Below, piece by piece: positions 18,455 through 25,000 of a stretch of DNA of 25,000 bases (position 1 is the first letter of the stretch; every line of letters starts with the position of its first letter). The stretch lies in NCBI GenBank assembly GCA_030141605.1, contig JAQGDQ010001172.1, forward strand, positions 1 to 25,000. The letters are read 5' to 3'. A program made the translations under genes and the position numbers. A model generated the notes under the pieces. It saw only the letters and a list, made by a program, of their open reading frames with translations, ran no database searches and had not been told where the DNA came from. Source of the DNA: Tubiluchus corallicola. Its lineage: Eukaryota; Priapulida; Priapulimorpha; Priapulimorphida; Tubiluchidae.

Positions 18455-18872
18455 AAGACTGAATTTTTCTTCTGACAAGGATATTGATAATTTTTATGAG
18501 CGTATTTTTGGGGACAGCAACAATAATTCCTATAATATCTGTAGATCATTTTCTGCATGTTGGGGCATAGACCAAATGGCAGGCTTACTTAATGCAGATG
18601 ATTGTATGATAATTACTCAGGTTGCTGTCAAGGACGAGGCACCGGTAAGGGTGTCTTTTCAAATTTCGAATGAGCATATATTTCATCTTCCCCCAAAGAG
18701 AAATAATCAGGAGCAGAATTGCAAAAGAAGCAACTCGGTAGCAGTTTTTAAGGCATCGCCTATGGGGTTTCTCATCAAGCTTGCTTTGTTTAACTTTGCT
18801 GCCAAAATACGACACGACCACACAACTACGCATTTCAGTAATTTCAAAACTTGCTCTTGTTTTTGCAGATAA
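18402..18872 (+). CDS. Uncharacterised open reading frame (possible exon)
   Basis: Stop-free run of 156 codons, the longest non-repetitive frame in the window and unlikely by chance in DNA this AT-rich. It has no ATG at the upstream stop (TAA at 18393-18395); the first internal Met follows about 14 codons in. Composition is mixed, with segments such as DKDIDNFYERIFGDSNNN and KDEAPVRVSFQISNEH. I recognise no domain and see no signal peptide or membrane span. The first 17 or so codons lie in the right arm of the inverted repeat. A donor-like CCG|GTAAGG (cut at 18644/18645) and an acceptor-like TTGTTTTTGCAG (ending 18868) allow an in-frame intron leading to a second stop (TAA) about 20 codons on. 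It may be an exon of a larger gene or domesticated repeat sequence. Confidence 0.35.
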   Translation: MDSSNRDICGCLVYMTKIRLNFSSDKDIDNFYERIFGDSNNNSYNICRSFSACWGIDQMAGLLNADDCMIITQVAVKDEAPVRVSFQISNEHIFHLPPKRNNQEQNCKRSNSVAVFKASPMGFLIKLALFNFAAKIRHDHTTTHFSNFKTCSCFCR

Positions 18873-19879
18873 GTAGAGATCAGGTTAGGTCAAGTCAGGT
18901 CAGATTCATGAATGTCAAATCAGTGGAGTAACAATGACCACAATGTCCTCTTGTAGATCTCGGCAGGGTCGAAACTTGCTTTGTAAGTGCCTTGGCGTAG
19001 TGTACTTTGACCTTGAACAAAAGAATGAAGGTCAAATAGCATTTCTACAACCCTGAAACTTACACGAATTGGGGAAGAGTAGTCAGTGCGTCAGCATGGG
19101 CACACCTTTTCTTCCTCGTGTCATTGCCAGATGCTGAGCATTTCTCCTCTTCAGAGCGCACGTTATAGCAGCTGTTGCTCTTTTCTGGAGCGAAGAACGT
19201 CCGCATTGATGAAACCCGCAATCTTAGCTTCCGTGAATAAATACGAATAGTTTCGTGTGATTGTTGCGGTAATAACACAGCACCGAGCGGTAATGATTGT
19301 GGATAAAAAGCCTTCACCTAAGTACGTCACACGCAGCCTGCATAATTACTGTTTTGCACGAATGCGGGTCTTTTTTAACCAAACGCCAAAGCATATTACA
19401 CCCGCTCACAATTGGTTCATCAGCTTCTCTAGGCTGCATGGCAGTCAAAAGAGGCGTCATGTGACACAAAACAAGAAAAATGTAATGACGGAAGTTTGAC
19501 TATACGAAGTCGTTATGAAAAGACGCTGCTTTGGCTAAAGGAAGAGGCTGGATTTGAAGATTCTGAGTCGTTGTTTTCAGGGGTGGGTAATAAAACGAAG
19601 CGTTTCAAAATTGTGTTTCAATTGCGACGAGTTTCTATATTCTTATTGTTCGAATGAACCAGCTAACTTGCTTCAATTTTCGAGAATTACATTGTTGAAA
19701 ACTACAATGGCAGCGAAAGCGGCTGGTTAGCAACAGTAACCACAACAATATAGAGAAACAAGTGCAAAAATTATTGCTGAAAATTTAATAAACGAGGATA
19801 AATTTTGAAAAAAGTTAGAGTTAAAAAGTTAAATGTTAAAATTTGTTTGTTCTCAAGGAGACCCATTGTTGACTTAGTT
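18873..19879. other. Stretch without a confirmed gene
   Basis: Slightly higher GC at 19060-19500. Overlapping 80-codon frames on both strands there lack ATG starts on the minus strand and have no recognisable domains. Repeated AGGTCA/AGGTCAAG words occur at 18880-18905 (GGTTAGGTCAAGTCAGGTCA), a short local repetition. Confidence 0.5.
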
Positions 19880-19915
19880 AGGTGGTTAGCAGGTTGATTG
19901 GCAGGCTAACCACCT
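19880..19915. repeat. Hairpin bordering the (CTGA)n array
   Basis: AGGTGGTTAGC (19880-19890) pairs perfectly with GCTAACCACCT (19905-19915) around a 14-base loop. It abuts the tetranucleotide array directly. Confidence 0.85.
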
Positions 19916-19916
19916 G

Positions 19917-20051
19917 GCTGACTGACTGACTAACTGACTGACTGACTGACTGACTGACTGACTGACTGACTGACTGACTGACTGACTGACTGACTGACTG
20001 ACTGACTGACTGACTGACTGACTGACTGACTGACTAACTAACTAACTAACT
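19917..20051 (+). repeat. (CTGA)n microsatellite
   Basis: A 135-bp array of the same tetranucleotide as in the palindrome arms, interrupted by CTAA units at both ends (19931 and 20035-20051). The edges of the palindrome arms show similar CTAA variants. Confidence 0.96.
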
Positions 20052-20545
20052 GGCGGACCAAACGACCAACATCCCAACTGACTTTATTATTTATCCAACT
20101 AACCGTCAAAGCAAAATATAAACTATAAGTTTTGCATAATGTCTTTCACATACAGAACCGTTATAGTATCGCCATAAAATTGCCTGCGGTCTGCAAAACT
20201 GCACAGGTTGCATTATATATGACTGCCAAATGCAATATCGCAAGAGAATTTTGCAAAGTGAAGAAAAATTTAATAGATAAAAGTTTATTGCTATACTGAG
20301 CATTAAGAGGTTTGAATGATCCATTATCTTGGATCGTTTGGAAAACAGAGATCTAATTTTCTCGTTATATCTCGAATAGAGACTCGTTTGCAATAGAAAA
20401 TTGAAATTGCTATACGATTATTTTTAACAACGTTGTCTTTTTTACAAAACGTGAAAGGCTAAGTATGAATTTTACGCGACAACAATTGTATTGCACAGGG
20501 ATGCTTTAAGTCCATTTTTTATAATGAGGAAATCACAGTGTATGA
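20052..20545. other. AT-rich stretch with an unsupported open frame
   Basis: A 95-codon frame on the minus strand (20106-20393) has no recognisable domain; nothing else is seen. Confidence 0.5.
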
Positions 20546-20547
20546 AT

Positions 20548-21158
20548 TTAAAGCAAATCGAAGCCTATGTTAAACTGTAGGTCAAAACAATCCACTCTTT
20601 AAAGTAATGAAAGGACACATACTACTTTTTCAAAAATGAATTACGAGAAAGAATTATTACCACACAAACACAATTTATCGTTCGCGCTACTAGTCCTTCG
20701 CTGTTACATACATTTCGCCATTCGCTAGTTAGATGGGCACTAACGCATACATTTCGGAAACTCACTGCAAAAAAAACAATTGCTATACTTCTCAGTTCGG
20801 ATGTGTTAGTCTGTGATGAACTACACACGTTCCACAGCTCATGCGTGAGCACAGAGGTAAATTTGAATTTTTATCTTAAAACTTGCTAGTTTTAGTACAA
20901 CATACTGAATATCTTACACTAGCACTGTACTTCAATTTTCGCCTTCGCAAACGCGTGCAACACTCTCGTGGAATATTTTTACTGTTGAAAATTATGTTCA
21001 TTTGTGATGTCATCAATAGCTATGCTCGCCCACCGTTAATTAAGTTTTTAATCTATCATTTAAACTTTTGCAGTATTAATTGTGTTGAAATATATACCTT
21101 TTATCGGTCTTGAAAACAGGGTAGTATATGAAAAACCACCATGTCTTCCTTCAAGGGT
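20548..21158 (-). mobile_element. TTAA-flanked MITE family, copy E
   Basis: On the plus strand it begins TTAA (20548-20551) then AGCAAATCG, the family's right end. It runs through CTTCGCTGTTACATACATTT, CATGCGTGAGCACAG and GTGATGTCATCAATAG blocks to GAAAAACCACCATGTCTTCC at the left end. Colinear with copy F over its whole length (about 610 bp), including the block missing from copy C. The left-end TTAA is now TTGA. No coding capacity: the frames inside are not shared among copies. Confidence 0.85.
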
Positions 21159-21518
21159 AATTTTTTGTAGCAAGGTGAAGCTATAATATGTCCTTTTAAT
21201 ATATCCCGTTTTTCTACTTTTGGTTGGGTTTCTTTCCCAGGGAAAAACACAGACTGATTCAGTTGCTGATGCGACTGTGTTTTTAACTTCGTCACGCATC
21301 GTACTTTAAAAACTTGTCGTGCAAAAACGGGTGTCAATTAAATATCAGTTTAAATGGGCCGTTTTTCTTTGGAACTCAGTACAGACAACATGTGTAGAGC
21401 AGAGTACAACTGGTGTTTATAATATCTAGTATTTTTAATATTTTTCAATATTCAATGTGGACATTTTCATCCTTTTTGTTGGTTGTTCTTTTAAAGAACG
21501 AACTTTTTAAAACAGGCT
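21159..21518. other. Spacer, nothing recognised
   Basis: Two overlapping minus-strand frames (21060-21337) partly lie inside MITE copy E and are not supported. Confidence 0.5.
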
Positions 21519-21740
21519 GGGGTGAGTGGCCAAGCGGCTTAGATCTCGGACTGCAAACACGCAGTCTTGAGTTCGAGACTAGCGGTTGCCAACGCCAGGG
21601 CATATAACACACATTTTATTTGTTTGTTATTTGTGTTAATTGCATCCTTACCTGTATTGTTGTAAGTGTAAGATGATAAATTGCCGTTGGTGCTAATTTG
21701 TCGGTTAAATGAGACCGTAAATAAATCTTGTATATGTCTT
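21519..21740 (+). mobile_element. tRNA-derived SINE-like sequence
   Basis: A perfect RNA polymerase III A box, TGGCCAAGCGG (21527-21537), is followed at tRNA-like spacing by a B box GTTCGAGAC (21571-21579). The A-box variant is the one used by Ser/Leu-type tRNAs. Between them is a strong hairpin GACTGC/GCAGTC (21549-21554 and 21561-21566), but its loop is six bases, not seven. The T-arm pairs poorly and the acceptor ends do not match, so this is not a functional tRNA gene. The unique 3' body (to about 21740, with GTAAATAAATCTTG) makes a SINE likely; its 3' limit and target duplication were not found. Confidence 0.55.
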
Positions 21741-22210
21741 TGTGGCTGTCTATGTTTACTTTTATGGCTGTCTATTGAACCTTACTGGGCATGTGTGTTT
21801 TTTGTACGTTATAAATGTAGATTCTTAAGCCCAACGTTTTAATACAATATAACAACCCACTAATATGACCTACTGCCTTTTAATACAACACCGCTTACCT
21901 CGAACAGCCGGCTTACCTCGAACAGCCAATAGTTTATTAACTATGTGGGCGAAGCTGCAATGCGCTGAGCATTTACATCGAAAAAATTATTGTGCAGGCT
22001 GAGGTGACAGCTGTTGAGTTTTTATAAGGAAACGTGAAATTCGATATGATAGAAAACTGCTGTCACGTTTGGCAAGTACTAGCGTAGCTTAATCCAGTTG
22101 AGGTTACTTAATGGAAATACAAGAATCTGCAGTAGGTCTGCTACTAGCTGGCGCTCTAGTCAGACTTTGGTGTACTTTTGTATGTACTGAGCCTCGTTGA
22201 AGATCAAAAA
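21741..22210. other. AT-rich stretch with a small tandem duplication
   Basis: GCTTACCTCGAACAGCCG occurs twice in tandem at 21893-21927. No gene is seen. Confidence 0.6.
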
Positions 22211-22830
22211 ATTGAAAAGAACAGAAGATGATTTTTCATATACTACCCTATTTTCTAGTCTGAAAAAGTATACATTTTAACACAATTAATATATCAAAAG
22301 CGTTTCTGATAATTAAATAATAGAATAAAAAATTAATTAACGGCGGGCAAGCTAAACTATTGATGACATCACATACTAAATAATTTTCAACAGCTAAAAT
22401 ATTCCACGAGCGGCTTGCACTTGTTTGCGAAAGCGAAAATTAAGGTACAGTGCTACTCTAAGATATTGTTGTACTAAAACTACGCAAGTTTTAAGGTAAA
22501 AATTCAAATTTCAAATTTACCGCTGTGCTCACGCATGGGCTGTCGAACGTGTGTAGTTAGTCACAAACTAACACATCTGAACTGAGAGGCACAGTACCTG
22601 CTTTTGTGCAACGCTTTCCGAAATGCAGGCGCCAGTGCTCATCTAACTGGTGAGTGGCGAAATGCATGTAACAGCGAAGAACTAGTGGCGCGAACATGAA
22701 ATTGTGTTTGTGTGGTAATAATTCTTTCACGTGAGTCACTTTTGCAAAAGTAGTATGTTTCCTTTCAATACTTTAAAGAGTAGATAGTTTTGACCTATAG
22801 TTTAAGACGGGGTCTGGTTTTGCTTGAAAT
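22211..22830 (+). mobile_element. TTAA-flanked MITE family, copy F
   Basis: The longest copy (about 620 bp), colinear with C and, in reverse, with E. The left end contains CAGAAGATGATTTTTCATAT and the right end GGGGTCTGGTTTTGCTTGAA. Its interior includes TTAATTAACGGCGGGCAAG, CTCACGCATGGGCTGTCG and ATGCATGTAACAGCGAAG blocks found in all full-length copies. The terminal TTAA sites have decayed (TTGA on both sides). It retains the 40-bp block missing from copy C. The minus-strand frame at 22557-22739 is not conserved. Confidence 0.85.
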
Positions 22831-23187
22831 TATTCGGCACTTGATAATCACGCATTTTTTACTGTTTTCGTGATGATTATAAGAGTGGCTTGAGTTAGTG
22901 ACGTTAGAAACTTAATTTCTTCTTTAAACTCAGTTAACGTATTTTGGTTTAAGTGATATTACGTTAAATGTGTGTACTGCCACAGCACTTTAGCCCCATT
23001 TCACGGAGAGGACGCACAGAAAAACTGTCAGAAAATCTGAAAGTTTTCTGAAAATTTTCGATTTTTCTCGAAATTCCATGCAGCAAGAAAGTTCATTTCA
23101 CAGTGAAACCGCTCGAGTTTTTGCGCGTCTAGTTAGCTGCAGCGTGTTGTATAGCCATGATTAAATTAAGTTACACTGGACGTATTT
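22831..23187. other. Spacer before the minisatellite
   Basis: No gene. A run of imperfectly self-complementary GAAA/TTTC words (23027-23080) and the short palindrome TTTCACAGTGAAA (near 23096) are present. Confidence 0.5.
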
Positions 23188-23745
23188 CTCATACAGAAAG
23201 CACCTTTAATAATGTTAGTATTCTCATACACAAAGCACCTTTAATAATGTTAGTATTCTCATACACAAAGCACCTTTAATAATGTTAGTATTCTCATACA
23301 CAAAGTACCTTTAATAATGTTAGTATTCTCATACACAAAGTACCTTTAATAATGTCAGTGTTCTCACACACAAAGTACCTCTAATAATGTTAGTATTCTC
23401 ATACACAAAGCACCTTTAATAATGTTAGTATTCTCATACATAAAGCACCTTTAATAATGTTAGTATTCTCATACACAAAGCACCTTTAATAATGTTAGTA
23501 TTCTCATACACAAAGTACCTTTAATAATGTTAGTGTTCTCATACACAAAGTACCTCTAATAATGTTAGTATTCTCATACACAAAGCACCTTTAATAATGT
23601 TAGTATTCTCATACACAAAGCACCTTTAATAATGTTAGTATTCTCATACACAAAGCACCTTTAATAATGTTAGTATTCTCATGCACAAAGTACCTTTAAT
23701 AATGTTAGTATTCTCGTACACAAAGTACCTCTAATAATGTTAGTA
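23188..23745 (+). repeat. 35-bp minisatellite, 16 units, with higher-order pattern
   Basis: Sixteen contiguous units start every 35 bases from 23188 (last unit two bases short). Each begins CTCATACACAAAG and contains TAATAATGTTAGTATT. Units come in a C form (AAGCACCTTT) and a T form (AAGTACCTTT or AAGTACCTCT). Units 7-11 and 12-16 both run C, C, C, T, T with CTCT in the last, and units 1-6 run C, C, C, T, T, T with CTCT last. This is a five-unit (175-bp) higher-order repeat. No spacers vary, so it is not a CRISPR array, and no long frame runs through it. Confidence 0.97.
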
Positions 23746-25000
23746 ATATGTCAGACCTGTATGAGTTTTAGTAAAGTTCTACTAGCCACTCCAAAATCTG
23801 AAAATATACATATATAAAATAAATATGCGTGCGTTATTTATTTTCACGAATAATGCCTCCGATGTTGCATTAATAAAACATAAAATCGTCAGTCCGTTAA
23901 AACTTAAATCTTATAATTTTATGCTGAAATGTTTTAAATGTTGTTCGTTAAATAAGAAAGAAGTAACTGAGTAGTTAACTTTAACACTAAATTTTGCGAG
24001 GATTTCCCATGGAAATGGAGCATACGATATTTCTACCATGCAGGCAAAATTCCTCACAAGGAGAACGGCATGGCTCCTAGCTGGCAGCAGAATTCTTCAC
24101 GAGGAATTGCATGAGGAATGAGTTTTGCCGCGTGTTCTCACTACGAAATGTGCCTAATCGCGTTGTGTTTTTTCACAATCCGACTCATATTGCAGTGATT
24201 TTGCCTATGTCTAGACTTAAATGCAGCTCTGGGTCACTTAGAACGCCCCAGTAAACTACATCAGAGCACGTGTGCGACACATGCGCCATCTTGTTTGCCT
24301 TTAAGCAAACTTTTACAACACGCCACGTGACTACAACAAAAACCCTCAGTAATGTTGTTTTTCTGAGCCAGTTTTCTCATGAAGTCCCTCTCTTTTCGTT
24401 CTAAAGCACCAATAGTAAAAGCAGATTTATGGACATCATTAAGCAGCGTTTATTTGTTATTCTCCTGGACTAATTAGGAATAGTTTATTTATACGAGTTC
24501 GTGAAAACCAGGTTTCCGGCCAGTAAAATGCTTGATGGGCTCTTTCACTGGAGAAAAAATACTGATGTGTGCACCAGTGCTGACATAAAATAAATTTTAC
24601 CTACTCACTTTCTGTAAATCAGGCTGCCTGAAAAAACTTATTCACACGAGTTTATGGGAAAATAGTCATTCTTTTAATAAATAATAATCACGTTTTATCC
24701 TTTGATCTTTTAGAATACTCAGGCGCACAAAAGGGAAATTATAGTTGGACATATGAAATATTTGGCATTTTGCGTGTTGTAATGCGAGTATTTTTGTTTA
24801 GGCCTAAAACAAATTGGCTTTAATCAATAGCGTTCAAAGTCAAGTAAACAAAAAATAAAAATAACAGATATTGGAGAAAGAAATTACAAAGATAAAAGAG
24901 GAAACTAACGATGAAACACTATTTTTTTATTATTTTGCTATAAACCCAACCTTAAACCATTGTTTTAAACTGTCTATCCTGTAAATTATTGAAAGGTAAC
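23746..25000. other. Intergenic stretch to window end
   Basis: No gene is recognised. At 24000-24120 three loosely similar segments (GCGAGGATTTCC, AATTCCTCACAAGGAG, GAATTCTTCACGAGGA) suggest an old local duplication. CACGTG-type words occur near 24266 and 24325, and GCCATCTTG lies at 24287, which could belong to a promoter, but there is no coding sequence beside it. Confidence 0.5.

Noticed and set aside
19060-19499. Overlapping 80-85-codon frames on both strands
   Set aside because: Neither has a recognisable domain; the minus one begins at GTG, and both sit in the same GC-richer patch, which lowers stop frequency.
20106-20393. 95-codon minus-strand frame
   Set aside because: Its composition fits AT-rich random sequence, and there is no domain, no promoter and no neighbour exon.
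21519-21600. Functional tRNA gene
   Set aside because: The A and B boxes are good, but the anticodon loop is the wrong size, the T-stem is mispaired and the acceptor ends do not match.
23188-23745. CRISPR-like regular array
   Set aside because: The 35-bp units are contiguous with no unique spacers, and the setting is an animal genome; it is a minisatellite.

Overview
The window looks like gene-poor, AT-rich DNA (roughly 35 % GC by eye) from an animal nuclear genome. It has no operons, no closely packed long ORFs, and no ribosomal RNA or intact tRNA gene. It carries many decayed mobile elements, micro- and minisatellites and inverted repeats. The LINE, SINE-like and MITE-like remnants fit a large invertebrate genome. 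A lophotrochozoan such as a mollusc is my guess from the style of the repeats, not something the sequence proves. I find no complete protein-coding gene I would stand behind.

Layout. 1-1968 is a giant inverted repeat. Its two 780-bp arms are identical wherever I compared them, including the length of an internal (GTCA)n microsatellite, and its 408-bp hinge is filled with a degenerate 14-bp tandem repeat. About 2.6-8.4 kb holds an internally deleted MITE, a Ty3/Gypsy integrase-like remnant on the minus strand, and a LINE 3' coding remnant (4251-4794) split by a 159-bp SINE-like insertion with a 12-bp target-site duplication. It also holds a pyrimidine-rich tract, a GAT microsatellite and two near full-length MITE copies facing each other. 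About 8.4-14.5 kb holds one arm each of two other dispersed families, a second copy of the SINE-like element (10656-10805, with its own 11-bp duplication), another MITE, a GC-richer block with a possible decayed coding exon, and a 60-bp tandem duplication. About 14.5-20 kb holds a (GACATA)n hexanucleotide array, a LINE C-terminal remnant on the minus strand (16903-17283), a diverged 410-bp inverted repeat, and the longest convincing open frame in the window (18402-18872). About 19.9-25 kb holds a (CTGA)n array with a hairpin beside it, a second head-to-head pair of the same MITE family flanking a tRNA-derived SINE-like sequence, and a 16-unit minisatellite of 35 bp with a five-unit higher-order pattern.

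How it fits together. The strongest biology is transposon archaeology. One TTAA-flanked, non-autonomous DNA transposon family (about 530-620 bp, short terminal inverted repeats) is present in six copies. One short retroposon family with an (ATG)n tail is present in two copies, each with a readable target-site duplication. At least two LINE remnants could be relatives of the machinery that moved it. The palindrome at the left edge is the most unusual structure: either a very young foldback duplication or an assembly/sequencing fold-back artefact. Because its left arm runs into the window boundary, its true length is unknown.
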